DNA of 64,000 bases from Sphingomonas pokkalii (GCF_003096275.1 NZ_QENQ01000001.1:2042731-2106730), one strand, 5' to 3'. Counted from the stretch's first letter, positions 34,003 to 44,143 are shown. Numbers and translations: made by a program. Notes: generated by a model not told the origin, from the sequence alone.

Positions 34003-36210
34003 TCAAACGAAGGCGGGCATCCCCGGCAGCAATTTGTCGAGCGTGATCGGATAGTCGCGCACTCGCACGCCGCACGCGTTGTAGATGGCATTCGCTACCG
34101 CCGCGCCGACCCCGCAGATCCCTAGTTCGCCCACGCCCTTTGCTTTCATCGGCGAACTGGTCGGATCGGTTTCGTCGAGGAAGATCACCTCCTGGTGCGG
34201 GATATCGGCATGGACCGGCACTTCATAGCCGGCGAGATCATGGTTGACGAAGAAACCGAAACGCTTGTCGACCGCGAGTTCCTCCATCAGCGCCGCCCCT
34301 GCCCCCATCGTCATCGCCCCGATCACCTGGCTGCGGGCCGATTTGGGGTTCAGGATGCGGCCGGCGGCGCATACCGCCAACATCCGGCGGATGCGCACCT
34401 CTGCGGTCGCCGCGTCGACCCCGACTTCAACGAAATGCGCGCCAAAGGTGGATTGCTGCTGCTTCTTGGCGAGATCGCCATATTCCATGACGTCCTCGGC
34501 GACGATCTCGCCGCCCTTGGCGGCATCGGCGAGCGCCGCGCTGCGATTGCCGGCGCGGACCTTGCCGTCTTCGAACACCGCATCGGTCGCATTGAATCCC
34601 AGTGCCGCCGCCACCTTGTCGCGCAGCGCCGCACAGGCAGCATAGACGCCCGCCGTGGCGCTGTTCGCGCCCCATTGCCCGCCGGACCCGGCCGAGACCG
34701 GAAAGCTCGAATCGCCCAGTCGTACGGCCACCGCTTCCAGTGGCACGCCCATCATCTCCGCGGCGGTCTGCGCGATGATGGTATAGGTGCCGGTGCCGAT
34801 GTCCGTCATGTCGGTTTCGACCGTCACCCGACCATTGCCGTCAAGCCGTACGCGGGCGGCGGAGCGCATGTTGAGATTGTTGCGGAACGCCGCCGCCATG
34901 CCCATGCCGATTATCCAGCGCCCGTCACGCCGCTTTCCCGGGGTCGCATTCCGGCGGGCCCAGCCGAACCTGTCGGCGCCGATCTGCATACATTCCACCA
35001 GCTTACGCTGCGAAAAGGGGCGTTCGGGTTTCTCCGGATCGACCTGGGTATCATTCGCCGCGCGAAAGGCGATGGGGTCTATCCCCAGCTTTTCCGCCAT
35101 TTCGTCCATCGCGATTTCCAGTGCCATCATGCCGGGCGCCTCGCCCGGCGCACGCATCGCATTGCCCTCCGGCAGATCGAGCACGGCCAGCCGCATCGCC
35201 GTAAGCCGGTTCTCGCCTGCATAGAGCAGGCGAGTCTGCGCCACGGCGGTTTCGGGGCCACCGCCGGGCAGATCGCCCGAGCCGCTTTCATGGGCGATTG
35301 CACGAATGCGTCCGTTCCTGTCGGCACCGATGCGGATCCGCTGTATGGTGGCTGGGCGATGGGTAGTGTTGTTCGCGATCAGCGGACGCTGCAGCGCCAC
35401 CTTCACGGGCCGCTTCGCCGCCCGCGCGCCCAGCGCCGCAAGCAGCGCATCGGACCGCACGAACAACTTCCCGCCAAAGCCACCGCCAATGAAAGGCGAG
35501 ATCAGCCGCACCTTTTCTTTCGGAATGCCCAGCGTGCGGGCGACATCGCCCTTGCCCCAGTTGATCATCTGGTTCGACGTCCACAGCGTCAGCGCATCGC
35601 CGTCCCATGCCGCCGTCGAAGCATGTGGCTCCATCATCGCGTGGCTGTGATCCGGAGTGGTGTAGGTAGCGTCCAACTGCACCGCGGCCGCCGCGAAGGC
35701 ACCGTCAAAATCGCCGGTGCGATCGGGCTTGGGGGTACCGTCGCCATCGCTGGAGATCGGTGCCGTCTTGAGCTGCTCCGCAAGATCAAAGCGTCCGTCC
35801 TCGCGAGCATAGCGGACGCGGATCAGCGAGGCCGCGGCGCGCGCCTGCTCGAACGTTTCCGCCACCACCAGCGCGATCGCCTGATGATAATGCTCGATGG
35901 CGGGACCACCCAGCAGCTTGGCGGTATTGAAATTACCCTTGGTCAGCTTGCCGGCATTCTCGGCAGTCACGATCGCGAGCACGCCGGGCGCGGCCTCTGC
36001 CTCCTCCAGGTCCATGCCGATGATCCGGCCCTTGGCGATGCCTGATCCCAGCACATAGCCATAAGCCGGGTTCTGCACCGCATCGTGCCGTTCATAGGCA
36101 TAGGGCGCACGGCCGGTGGTCTTGAGCGGGCCATCGATCCGATCGGTGGCCTTGCCGACCACCTTCAGGCGATCGATCGGATTGGTCGTGGCGGGGGTAT
36201 CGAACTTCAT
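34003..36210 (-). CDS. paoC: Molybdopterin-binding subunit of PaoABC-type aldehyde oxidoreductase
   Basis: This 735-residue catalytic subunit of the xanthine oxidase family oxidises aldehydes (often aromatic) to acids. The N-terminal Ald_Xan_dh_C part (about 25-135) is followed by the molybdenum-cofactor domains with GGGFGGKLF (about 240), AMRAPGEAPG (about 350) and the catalytic Glu in KGVGELGICG near the C-terminus. The form most resembles E. coli PaoC (YagR), which binds a cytosine dinucleotide cofactor. Four bases separate it from the FAD subunit gene. It has no signal of its own and would be exported with the Tat-tagged small subunit. Confidence 0.9.
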   Translation of the reverse strand: MKFDTPATTNPIDRLKVVGKATDRIDGPLKTTGRAPYAYERHDAVQNPAYGYVLGSGIAKGRIIGMDLEEAEAAPGVLAIVTAENAGKLTKGNFNTAKLLGGPAIEHYHQAIALVVAETFEQARAAASLIRVRYAREDGRFDLAEQLKTAPISSDGDGTPKPDRTGDFDGAFAAAAVQLDATYTTPDHSHAMMEPHASTAAWDGDALTLWTSNQMINWGKGDVARTLGIPKEKVRLISPFIGGGFGGKLFVRSDALLAALGARAAKRPVKVALQRPLIANNTTHRPATIQRIRIGADRNGRIRAIAHESGSGDLPGGGPETAVAQTRLLYAGENRLTAMRLAVLDLPEGNAMRAPGEAPGMMALEIAMDEMAEKLGIDPIAFRAANDTQVDPEKPERPFSQRKLVECMQIGADRFGWARRNATPGKRRDGRWIIGMGMAAAFRNNLNMRSAARVRLDGNGRVTVETDMTDIGTGTYTIIAQTAAEMMGVPLEAVAVRLGDSSFPVSAGSGGQWGANSATAGVYAACAALRDKVAAALGFNATDAVFEDGKVRAGNRSAALADAAKGGEIVAEDVMEYGDLAKKQQQSTFGAHFVEVGVDAATAEVRIRRMLAVCAAGRILNPKSARSQVIGAMTMGAGAALMEELAVDKRFGFFVNHDLAGYEVPVHADIPHQEVIFLDETDPTSSPMKAKGVGELGICGVGAAVANAIYNACGVRVRDYPITLDKLLPGMPAFV

Positions 36211-36213
36211 GGC

Positions 36214-37164
36214 TCAGCCCCTTGCTTCGCTCAGCACCGCGGCGAGCGTGCGCTCGGCCAATGGCAGCTTGAAGGCGTTGTCGTGTGTCGGCGTCGCGCC
36301 GGCGAAAGCGATCTTGGCAGTCGCGGCGGCCCCCTTGGGGAGCGCGGCCTCGGCGGCTTCGACCCGCCATGGTTTATGCGCCATGCCGCCAAAGGCGACG
36401 CGGCCGGTGCCGTCCTTCTGCACAACCGCCGCCACCGAAACGAGCGCGAAGGCATAGGAGGCGCGGTCGCGCACCTTGTGGTAGAAATGCTTGCCGCCCA
36501 ACGGCCTGGGCAGCGTCACCGCAGTGATCAACTCCCCGGCTTGCAGACTGTTGTCGATATGCGGCGTGTCGCCCGGCAGCCGGTGGAAATCAGCGATGGC
36601 GATCTTCCGGGTGCTGCCGTCCGGCTTCACCGTCTCGACGGTTGCATCCAGCAGCCGCATCGCGATCGCCATATCGCCGGGATAGGTAGCGATGCAGTCC
36701 TTGCTCGTGCCGATCACCGCCAGCTGGCGGCTGAACCCGCCGATCGCCGCGCAGCCGCTGCCCGGCTTGCGCTTGTTGCACGCCTGATTGGTATCGTAGA
36801 AATAGGGGCAGCGGGTACGCTGGAGCAGGTTGCCGGCAGTGGTCGCCTTGTTGCGCAACTGGCCCGAGGCGCCCGCGACGATCGCGCGGGTCAGCACCGC
36901 ATAGTCGCGGCGTACGCGCTTGTCGGCGGCGAGGTCGGTATTGCGCACCAGCGCACCGATGCGCAGGCCGCCCTCTGCCGTATCCTCGATCTTGTCGAGC
37001 GCGAGCGTGTTGACGTCGATCAGATGCGCCGGCGTCTCGATCTCCAGCTTCATCAGGTCGAGCAGGTTGGTGCCGCCGGCAAGAAACCTCGCACCCGGCG
37101 TCTTGGCCGCCAGCGCTGCCGCATCGGCCGGGCTGCTCGCGCGGCTATAGGTAAACGCCTTCAT
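36214..37164 (-). CDS. paoB: FAD-binding subunit of PaoABC-type aldehyde oxidoreductase
   Basis: This 316-residue protein starts [20 protein letters not shown] and has the FAD_binding_5 fold with [13 protein letters not shown], then [20 protein letters not shown]. The Cys pattern [21 protein letters not shown] is the extra [4Fe-4S] site found in PaoB (YagS) and not in ordinary xanthine dehydrogenases. It carries electrons from the molybdenum subunit. Its start overlaps the small-subunit stop by four bases (37161-37164). Confidence 0.9.
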   Translation of the reverse strand: MKAFTYSRASSPADAAALAAKTPGARFLAGGTNLLDLMKLEIETPAHLIDVNTLALDKIEDTAEGGLRIGALVRNTDLAADKRVRRDYAVLTRAIVAGASGQLRNKATTAGNLLQRTRCPYFYDTNQACNKRKPGSGCAAIGGFSRQLAVIGTSKDCIATYPGDMAIAMRLLDATVETVKPDGSTRKIAIADFHRLPGDTPHIDNSLQAGELITAVTLPRPLGGKHFYHKVRDRASYAFALVSVAAVVQKDGTGRVAFGGMAHKPWRVEAAEAALPKGAAATAKIAFAGATPTHDNAFKLPLAERTLAAVLSEARG

Positions 37165-37808
37165 GCCTGCCTCCGCCCCGCGGCCTCGCGGATCGCCTCG
37201 ACGATGTTGGAATAGGCGCCGCAGCGGCAGATGTTGCCGCTCATCCGCTCGCGGATCTCCGTCTCGGTAAGTGCGGGCAAGGCGGCGACATCGTCGCTCA
37301 CATGGCTGGGCACGCCCGCCTTGATCTCCTCCAGCACCGCAATGGCCGAACATATCTGCCCCGGTGTGCAATAGCCGCACTGATAGCCGTCATGCTTCAC
37401 AAAGGCAGCCTGCATCGGGTGCAGGTCTTCGGGCGAACCCAGCCCCTCGATGGTAGTGACGCTGTCGCCAGCGTGCATTACCGCGAGGCTGAGGCAACTG
37501 TTGATGCGACGGCCGTTCACGATCACCGTACAGGCACCGCACTGGCCATGGTCACAGCCCTTCTTGGTGCCGGTGAGGTGCAGATGCTCCCGCAGCGCAT
37601 CGAGCAGGGTGGTGCGCGTATCGACGGTGAGATCGACGGCCTTGCCGTTCACCTTGAACTGCACGGGAAGCATGGTGGGCGCATCGGCGAATGCGGGTTC
37701 CTTCGCGTTCGCCCCTGCGGGAATCGCACCGGCGGCGGCACAGGCCGCGCTGGTGATCAACACCCCTCTCCGCGACATGCCGAATTCGGCTGTCCTGTCC
37801 ATTGGCAT
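37161..37808 (-). CDS. paoA: [2Fe-2S] subunit of PaoABC-type aldehyde oxidoreductase, Tat-exported
   Basis: This 215-residue iron-sulfur protein has a Tat leader ([18 protein letters not shown]). A plant-ferredoxin-like cluster ([10 protein letters not shown], then INSC) is followed by a second helical cluster domain (QCGYCTPGQ, then NICRCGAY). The Tat signal implies that the folded three-subunit enzyme is carried into the periplasm, where PaoABC detoxifies aldehydes. The second ATG (37802) has a better-spaced GGGG and may be the real start. A molybdenum-cofactor maturation factor (PaoD type) is not in this cluster. Confidence 0.9.
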   Translation of the reverse strand: MPMDRTAEFGMSRRGVLITSAACAAAGAIPAGANAKEPAFADAPTMLPVQFKVNGKAVDLTVDTRTTLLDALREHLHLTGTKKGCDHGQCGACTVIVNGRRINSCLSLAVMHAGDSVTTIEGLGSPEDLHPMQAAFVKHDGYQCGYCTPGQICSAIAVLEEIKAGVPSHVSDDVAALPALTETEIRERMSGNICRCGAYSNIVEAIREAAGRRQA

Positions 37809-38016
37809 CCCCTTTTCCCGTCAATCATGAAGAACCGTGGCGGTCCCGGATCCGCATGTTGCATCCGCAACGCCCCATCTTGTTTTGAGTACACGATCCT
37901 ATGCAAACGCTTGTGGAAAAGAAAGCGATCCAAGGATCAGGTACAGAGCGTGCAGCCCGCACGATGGCGCTCTTGCTATCCGCCGGGAATGGGGCAAACG
38001 GCCCATGGGCAGAACG

Positions 38017-38042
38017 GCCGCCCCGACGGGGGTCGGGGCGGC
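38017..38042 (-). terminator. Hairpin after the small secreted-protein gene
   Basis: GCCGCCCCGAC pairs perfectly with GTCGGGGCGGC around GGGG. It lies 14 bases past the stop of the minus-strand gene ending at 38056. No long T run is present. Confidence 0.6.
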
Positions 38043-38055
38043 TGCAACTCGGGGA

Positions 38056-38355
38056 TCAGAGCTGGCCGCAAAGCCCCAGCAGAATGGATTCCGAACATTT
38101 CACGATCGGCACGCCCGGCGGCACATCGATATCCGAACCCCGACCATCACCGACCGGGCCTTCCCCGGTATCCAGTCCAAAGGCTTTTTGACAGGATAGA
38201 TCGCAATCCCGCTCCCGACCGGGAAAGCCATCGTAACAACTCAACACGCAGTTCATGTAGCCTTCCCAGTCGACATCGAATGCCGCTGCCGGGGTTGCCG
38301 AAAACAACCATCCTATTGCTGCAACCGTACCCGTGAACGCGCCAATGCGTCGCAT
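38056..38355 (-). CDS. Small secreted Cys-containing protein, unknown function
   Basis: This 99-residue protein has a Sec signal (MRRIGAFTGTVAAIGWLFSA, cleavage near AAAF). The mature part has six cysteines (NCVLSC, DCDLSC, then single Cys near the end), which could form three disulfides in the periplasm. The start at 38355 is set by the signal peptide. I recognise no family. It stands alone between a divergent aldehyde oxidoreductase operon and an unrelated small gene. Confidence 0.6.
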   Translation of the reverse strand: MRRIGAFTGTVAAIGWLFSATPAAAFDVDWEGYMNCVLSCYDGFPGRERDCDLSCQKAFGLDTGEGPVGDGRGSDIDVPPGVPIVKCSESILLGLCGQL

Positions 38356-38484
38356 GACCAACCTCCTCCATGAAGGGAGTTCGAAATCTCCATTGAAAGG
38401 AAGGACAGTCAACCGAGGTTATTCTCGGGAAACAAATTGTTACCCATTTGAAAAATTACGCCGTTTCGAGGCAATTCCGGCCGA

Positions 38485-38739
38485 TCAATCCTGTGCGTCG
38501 GAAAGATCCATGAAATTTCGGGCCGCTTCTCGATCCGCTTCGTCTTCGAACGTCGCATCCAGATCGGGGGCGCTGCCGAACATGAACAGCAACGCCCAGA
38601 GCGCAAAGCGGCGCCCGCGATCGGTTTCCAGACCCAGATCCACCTTCATATGTTCGATGCCCGCGGCAAGCGCCGGCGGGGTGATGGCGCCCAGCTCGCG
38701 GGTGCCGAAATAGCGAAGTAGCTGATCATCCAGTTGCAT
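38485..38739 (-). CDS. Small acidic conserved-looking protein next to hemN
   Basis: This 84-residue protein starts MQLDDQLLRYFGTRELGAIT and ends acidic (FEDEADREAARNFMDLSDAQ). It has no signal peptide; the hydrophobic stretch FALWALLFMFGSAP is short and more likely part of a helical core. Proteins like this are common in sphingomonads next to other housekeeping genes, but I know no function. It is divergent from hemN, with 92 bases between the starts. Confidence 0.6.
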   Translation of the reverse strand: MQLDDQLLRYFGTRELGAITPPALAAGIEHMKVDLGLETDRGRRFALWALLFMFGSAPDLDATFEDEADREAARNFMDLSDAQD

Positions 38740-38831
38740 CGGGCGATGCCTATCCCCCGCCGCCTCGGGCGGCAAGGCTACGGAACATTCCCAAGCGACA
38801 ACCCTGCCCACGCCCGCCATGCGATCAGCGC

Positions 38832-40154
38832 ATGTGGACCTATCATCCCGATCTGCTCGCCACGCCGGCGCCGCGCTACACCAGCTATCCCACCGCGGCC
38901 GAGTTCGGCGACGCCGTTACGCCGACCGACATGGCCACCGCGCTCGATCGCGTGGCGCCTGAAGCGGAGCTGTCGCTGTATCTCCACATCCCATTCTGCC
39001 GCGAAATCTGCTGGTATTGCGGCTGCAACACCGGCGCGGCCAATCGCACCGCCCGGCTCGACGCCTATCTCGCGCGACTTTCCGACGAAATCGAAATGAT
39101 CGCACGCCGTCTCGATGGTCGCGGCAAGGTGGGGCGGATCGCCTTTGGCGGCGGCAGCCCCAATGCGATCGCGCCAGAGGCCTTCACGCAGTTGGTATCG
39201 CAGTCTCGGGCGGCATTCGGCGCCACCGCCCCGGTGCTGTCGATCGAGATCGATCCGCGCGGCTTCGATGCCGATTGGGCGGATGCGATCGGCGCGGCCG
39301 GTGTATCGCGGGTCAGCCTGGGGGTGCAGACCTTCGATCCCGCGATCCAGGCGGCGATCGGCCGCGTCCAGCCGCGCGAGGACATCGCCGCAACCGTCAG
39401 CCTGCTCCGCGCCGCCGGCGTGGAATCGATCAACTTCGACCTGATGTACGGCTTACCCGGCCAATCGGCCGCCGCTCTGGAAGCCTCGCTGGACGAAAGC
39501 GTGGCACTGGCCGCCGATCGGCTGGCCGTGTTCGGCTATGCCCATGTCCCGCATCTGATCCCGCGCCAGCGCCGCATCGATGCGGCGGCGCTGCCCGCCG
39601 CCGAACGGCGGTTCGAACAGGCGGCACGGGCCCATGCCCGGTTGCGGGCGGCAGGCTATGACGCGGTGGGGTTCGATCATTTCGCTCTGCCCGGTGACGC
39701 GCTGGCCCATGCCGCACGCGACGGGCGGCTCCGTCGCAATTTCCAGGGCTTCACCGAAGACGAATCGGACATCCTGATCGGTCTGGGCGCCAGCGCGATC
39801 AGCCAGTTCCCGGACCGGCTGCTCCAGAACGAGAAAAATGCAGGCCGCTGGCACATGGCAATCGCAGCGGGCCGATTCGCAGCAGCGCGAGGGTGCCACC
39901 GATCGATCGACGATCAATGGCGGGCCGCCGCGATCGAGGAGCTGTTGTGCCAGGGCCGCGCAGATCTGGCGGCCATCGGCAATCGCGCCGATATCGCGCT
40001 GCGTCTGGCGCGTTTCGCCGCACTGAAGCTGGTGCGCTGGGAAGGCAGCATATTGATCCTCGCGCCGGACGCATTGCCCTATGCACGGGTGATCGCCAGC
40101 GCGCTCGACGTCTATCGCGGCCAGGCGGCAGCGCGGTTCAGCAGCGCCGTGTGA
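38832..40154 (+). CDS. hemN: Oxygen-independent coproporphyrinogen III dehydrogenase
   Basis: This 440-residue radical-SAM enzyme makes protoporphyrinogen IX without oxygen in haem synthesis. The cluster motif CREICWYCGC supplies Cys56, Cys60 and Cys63, with Cys65 next to them as in E. coli HemN. The N-terminal YHPDLLATPAPRYTSYPTA trip-wire is also typical of true HemN rather than the HemW look-alikes. The C-terminal HemN domain covers about 320-435. I see no clear FNR box (TTGAT-N4-ATCAA) upstream. The cytochrome bd genes further along suggest a low-oxygen lifestyle. Confidence 0.93.
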   Translation: MWTYHPDLLATPAPRYTSYPTAAEFGDAVTPTDMATALDRVAPEAELSLYLHIPFCREICWYCGCNTGAANRTARLDAYLARLSDEIEMIARRLDGRGKVGRIAFGGGSPNAIAPEAFTQLVSQSRAAFGATAPVLSIEIDPRGFDADWADAIGAAGVSRVSLGVQTFDPAIQAAIGRVQPREDIAATVSLLRAAGVESINFDLMYGLPGQSAAALEASLDESVALAADRLAVFGYAHVPHLIPRQRRIDAAALPAAERRFEQAARAHARLRAAGYDAVGFDHFALPGDALAHAARDGRLRRNFQGFTEDESDILIGLGASAISQFPDRLLQNEKNAGRWHMAIAAGRFAAARGCHRSIDDQWRAAAIEELLCQGRADLAAIGNRADIALRLARFAALKLVRWEGSILILAPDALPYARVIASALDVYRGQAAARFSSAV

Positions 40155-40279
40155 AAGCGCGCCGCCGCCGCGATCAATACAGTTAGTCCACCGTATAGCT
40201 TCAGTTCATCGCAGCTTCTATAAGATGGGGGTCCCCGGCTGCGTGCCGGGATTTTTGCGCCCGCGAAAGATTGCCCCCG

Positions 40280-43200
40280 ATGTCGCCTCCTGTCTTTTTC
40301 GATCCCACCGGCATCCGCAAGCGCTGGGCAATCCGCACGGTGATTTTGATCGTCGTCGGCGTTTTGCTGACCGCGGTCATCTTCGCGGCGACCATCGTCA
40401 ATGTTCCGCCGGCACATGATCTGCCGGTGCGGTGGGAAAATGCAAAGCCGGCCGCACTGCGATCGATGAGCGCCCGCGGCGATCCCCGGCGGCACCGCTG
40501 GCTTCCCGGCGGCACCACCAAGCGTCCAGGCGCGCCGCTCACCATAGGCTTCTACGTTCCCTGGGACCAGGCGAGCGCCGACTCGCTCCGCCGCAACATC
40601 GGCGATCTCGACTGGGTGGTCCCTGCCCTGATCTCGGTCACCGGCAACGATCACAAAATGCAGATCACCGAGGATCCCCGCCTCGCCACCATCCTTGCCG
40701 GTGCGCGCAGGCCAACCCGCGTGCTGCCGATGGTGCAGAACGTTTCCGATGACGGCTGGGACAGCGCCGGCGCCGCACGGCTGATGGCGAGCCCGGCCGC
40801 CCGTGCCAAGCTCGCCCGCGATCTGGCGGCACAGGTCCAGGCGCGGCATCAGGCCGGCCTGGTGCTGGACTTCGAAAGCCTGCCCGCCAATGCGCTGCCG
40901 GGCTATCTTCAGCTGCTCACCGAAATCAACGCGGCGATGCCGAAGGACAAGCTCCTCGCGGTTACGGTGCCGGCGGGCGACGCGAGCTGGAAGCTCAAGC
41001 GCTTCGCCGCCGTCGCCGATCGTGTGATCCTGATGGACTATGACGAGCACTGGCAAGGCGGCACGGCCGGGCCGATCGCGCCCCAGCCCTGGTTCGTCGA
41101 TCAGCTGCGCAATGCCGTGGCGCAGGTCGGCACCGAGAAGCTGATCGTCGCGCTCGCCAGCTATGCCTATGACTGGCACGGCTCGACGGTGGATGCGCTC
41201 AGCATCGAAGAAGCCTGGTCGGCGGCGCACGACAGCGATGCGAGCGTCACCTTCGACAAGGGCAGCGGCAACAGCGCCTTCGCCTACACCGAAAATGGCG
41301 AGCATCACGAAATCTGGATGGTCGATGCCGCGGCGAGCTGGAACCAGCTTCAGGCGGTCCGTGCCGCCGGCGTCGGCAGCGTGGCACTGTGGCGGCTCGG
41401 CACCGAGGACGCAGGGATCTGGACGGCACTTCTCGCCTATCGCCATGGCGGCTTGCCCGATCTCAGCCGGATCGTGCCGGCCACCGAAGTCGATGTCGAA
41501 GGCTCGGGCGAGATTCTTCGGATCACCGCCACGCCGACGGTGGGGCAGCGCGTCATCCGTTTCGATGCCGCGAACATGATCCGCGACGTCACCTATCCCG
41601 TGCTGCCCACCCCGTATGTCGTGGTCCGCACCGGCGCCCAGAGCAAACAGGTGGCGCTCACCTTCGATGACGGCCCCGATCCCACCTACACGCCGCGGAT
41701 CCTCGACATCCTGAAAGCCGCACAGATACCCGCGGCCTTCTTCATCGTCGGCGAAAACGCGCTGCAACACCCGTTGCTGCTGCGTCGTCTGGTGGCGGAA
41801 GGGCATGAACTGGGCAACCACACCTACACCCATCCGAATCTCGCTACCACCTCGGCCGCCAGCACCGCGCTGGAACTCAACGCCACCCAGCGGCTGGTGC
41901 AGGCCTATACCGGCCGGGGGATGCGGCTGTTCCGCGCGCCCTATTTCGGCGACGCCGAGCCGACGACCGCGGACGAACTCGATCCTGCTCTGGTCGCCCA
42001 GAAGCAGGGCTATACCGTCGTCGGCCTCCACGCCGATCCGGACGACTGGAAGCGGCCGGGCGTCGACGCGATCGTCAACGGTGCGGTGAACGCGGTCGAA
42101 TCGGCGACGCCTTCCTACTCCGCCAACATCATCCTGCTGCACGACGGCGGTGGCAATCGCGAGCAGACGGTGGAGGCGCTACCCCGTATCATCGCCGAGC
42201 TGCGCGCGCGGGGATACAGCTTCGTACCGGTTTCGAAGCTGGCCGGGCTTTCCTACGACGCGGTGATGCCGCCGATCCGTGGGAGCGATCTGCTGGCGGT
42301 GCGGGCGGACGTCGCGATCTTCGTCGTCCTTGCTGCGATCGCCTCGGCGCTGCGGTGGATGTTCTTCATCGCGATCACGCTGGGCATCACCCGCGCGCTG
42401 ATCCTGGCCGGCCTGGCGCTGCGGCAGCGCCGCCGCGAACGCGGCGCTCCGCCGGTCTATGTCCCCAGCGTATCGGTGATCATCCCGGCCTATAACGAGG
42501 AACGCGTGATCGAGGAATCGGTGCGGCGCGTGCTGGCCAGCGACTATCCCGCGATCGAGCTGATCGTCGCCGACGACGGGTCCAAGGACCGCACCAGCGA
42601 GATCGTCGCAGCGGCGTTCGGCGACGATCCGCGCGTCACCCTGCTCACGCTCCAAAATGGCGGCAAGGCCGCGGCGCTCAACCGCGCGCTGCAGGAAGCC
42701 AAGGGCGAAGTGATCATCGCCCTTGATGCCGATACCCAGTTCGAACCGGAGACGATCGGGCGGCTGGCGCGCTGGTTCGCCGATCCGAAACTGGGCGCCG
42801 TCGCCGGCAGTGCGCAGGTGGGTAATCGCATCAACCTGGTCACGCGGTGGCAGGCGGTGGAATATATCACCGCGCAGAACCTGGAACGGCGCGCCTTGGC
42901 CGGCTTCAACGCGATCACGGTGGTGCCGGGTGCGGTCGGCGCTTGGCGCCGGGCCGCGCTCGATGCGGTGGGCGGCTACCCCGAAGACACGCTGGCGGAG
43001 GACCAGGACCTCACCATCGCGATCCAGCGCGCCGGCTGGCGCGTCACCTATGACCCCGATGCGGTTGCCTGGACGGAAGCGCCGGAAAGCTTCCGCGCAC
43101 TCGCCAAGCAACGCTATCGCTGGGCATTCGGCACGCTGCAATGCCTGTGGAAGCATCGCGGCCTGTATCGGGACGGCACCGCCCGCGGCCTGGCCTGGGT

Positions 43201-43588
43201 CGGCTTGCCCCAGGCATGGGTGTTCCAGATCATCTTCGCCGCGATCTCGCCACTGATCGATATCGCGCTGGTCGCCGCGATCTTCGCCACGGCGCTGCGC
43301 ATTGCCCAGCATGGCTGGCAGCAGACCAGCACCGATGTATTCACCATGGCGGTTTACTGGATCGCCTTCACCGCGATCGACATCGGCTGCGGCTGGGTCG
43401 CCTATCGCCTGAACAGCCGGCGCATCCGCTATCCGGCGCTGCTGCTCGTGGCGCAACGCTTCGTCTATCGCCAGCTGATGTACTGGGTGGTGCTGCGCGC
43501 GATCGGCTCCGCTGTCGGCGGATGGTGGGTCGGCTGGGGCAAGCTCGAACGCAGCGGCCGCGTTGGTTCGTCGGGCGCAGCCGCGTGA
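40280..43588 (+). CDS. Three-domain membrane protein: GH18-like, NodB deacetylase and GT2 glycosyltransferase
   Basis: This fusion protein has about 1102 residues. One membrane helix lies near the N-terminus (about 18-40). A GH18-like barrel (about 85-385) has GLVLDFESLP in place of the DxxDxDxE chitinase motif. A NodB polysaccharide-deacetylase domain (about 455-670) has LTFDDGPDPTY, GHELGNHTYTHPN and FRAPYFG. After a second helix group comes a family 2 glycosyltransferase (about 725-960) with VSVIIPAYNE, DADTQF, EDQDL and QRYRW, then four C-terminal helices. The QxxRW motif means a processive enzyme, so it may both make and trim a beta-linked, N-acetylated polysaccharide. ATG 40280 is preferred to a TTG at 40271. 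No other polysaccharide genes flank it. Confidence 0.88.
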   Translation: MSPPVFFDPTGIRKRWAIRTVILIVVGVLLTAVIFAATIVNVPPAHDLPVRWENAKPAALRSMSARGDPRRHRWLPGGTTKRPGAPLTIGFYVPWDQASADSLRRNIGDLDWVVPALISVTGNDHKMQITEDPRLATILAGARRPTRVLPMVQNVSDDGWDSAGAARLMASPAARAKLARDLAAQVQARHQAGLVLDFESLPANALPGYLQLLTEINAAMPKDKLLAVTVPAGDASWKLKRFAAVADRVILMDYDEHWQGGTAGPIAPQPWFVDQLRNAVAQVGTEKLIVALASYAYDWHGSTVDALSIEEAWSAAHDSDASVTFDKGSGNSAFAYTENGEHHEIWMVDAAASWNQLQAVRAAGVGSVALWRLGTEDAGIWTALLAYRHGGLPDLSRIVPATEVDVEGSGEILRITATPTVGQRVIRFDAANMIRDVTYPVLPTPYVVVRTGAQSKQVALTFDDGPDPTYTPRILDILKAAQIPAAFFIVGENALQHPLLLRRLVAEGHELGNHTYTHPNLATTSAASTALELNATQRLVQAYTGRGMRLFRAPYFGDAEPTTADELDPALVAQKQGYTVVGLHADPDDWKRPGVDAIVNGAVNAVESATPSYSANIILLHDGGGNREQTVEALPRIIAELRARGYSFVPVSKLAGLSYDAVMPPIRGSDLLAVRADVAIFVVLAAIASALRWMFFIAITLGITRALILAGLALRQRRRERGAPPVYVPSVSVIIPAYNEERVIEESVRRVLASDYPAIELIVADDGSKDRTSEIVAAAFGDDPRVTLLTLQNGGKAAALNRALQEAKGEVIIALDADTQFEPETIGRLARWFADPKLGAVAGSAQVGNRINLVTRWQAVEYITAQNLERRALAGFNAITVVPGAVGAWRRAALDAVGGYPEDTLAEDQDLTIAIQRAGWRVTYDPDAVAWTEAPESFRALAKQRYRWAFGTLQCLWKHRGLYRDGTARGLAWVGLPQAWVFQIIFAAISPLIDIALVAAIFATALRIAQHGWQQTSTDVFTMAVYWIAFTAIDIGCGWVAYRLNSRRIRYPALLLVAQRFVYRQLMYWVVLRAIGSAVGGWWVGWGKLERSGRVGSSGAAA

Positions 43589-43694
43589 CCTCCCTCCGCT
43601 CCGAAGCGCTGGTATGGTCCAGGCGCGGGGTGGGGGTGATCGGCACCGTGCAAAGGTTTGCAATGTCGACTTGATGCAGGTTTAGGAAAAATCC

Positions 43695-44105
43695 TTGTCT
43701 TTCCGCACTATGACAGCTTGCGTACCCGAGCGGACACGCATAGCCATGGTCGCCGTGAAAGACGAAATGATCGACGTCATCGACCGCGCGTCGCAATTTT
43801 TGAAAGCGCTGTCCGGCCGCAGCCGCCTGCTTCTGCTATGCCATCTGCTCGATGGCGAGAAGTCGGTCGGCGAACTCGCCCGGCTGACCGGCGCCCGCGA
43901 CACCGCTGTCTCCCAGCAACTGGCGCTGCTCCGCCGGGAAGGCATGGTATCGGCCCGGCGGGCCGGCCAGATGATCTTCTATTCGCTGGCCAGCCCGGAA
44001 GCCAGGCAGATGCTGGACGCGCTGTACGGCCTGTTCTGCACCGAAGCCGCGCCATCCGCGCGGGCGGAGGCCCCGTTCATCGCGCGCTCGGCAGAGAAGG
44101 TCTGA
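43695..44105 (+). CDS. ArsR-family winged-helix regulator
   Basis: This repressor has up to 136 residues, with the winged helix in FLKALSGRSRLLLLCHLLDG, then VGELARLTGARDTAVSQQLA and RREGMVSARRAGQMIFYSLA. The TTG at 43695 has AGGA seven bases before it; ATGs at 43710 and 43746 are also possible, the last giving the usual family length. The ELCVCDL metal site of ArsR proper is replaced by SVGELARL with no Cys, so it is not a classic metal sensor. It resembles BigR/SoxR-like or biofilm-type members. Its target cannot be told from context; the nearest gene is the GH18-NodB-GT2 protein upstream. Confidence 0.8.
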   Translation: MSFRTMTACVPERTRIAMVAVKDEMIDVIDRASQFLKALSGRSRLLLLCHLLDGEKSVGELARLTGARDTAVSQQLALLRREGMVSARRAGQMIFYSLASPEARQMLDALYGLFCTEAAPSARAEAPFIARSAEKV

Positions 44106-44143
44106 TCCGCCGATAGCGGCGCGCTGCGATGGCGCGCCGCCCC

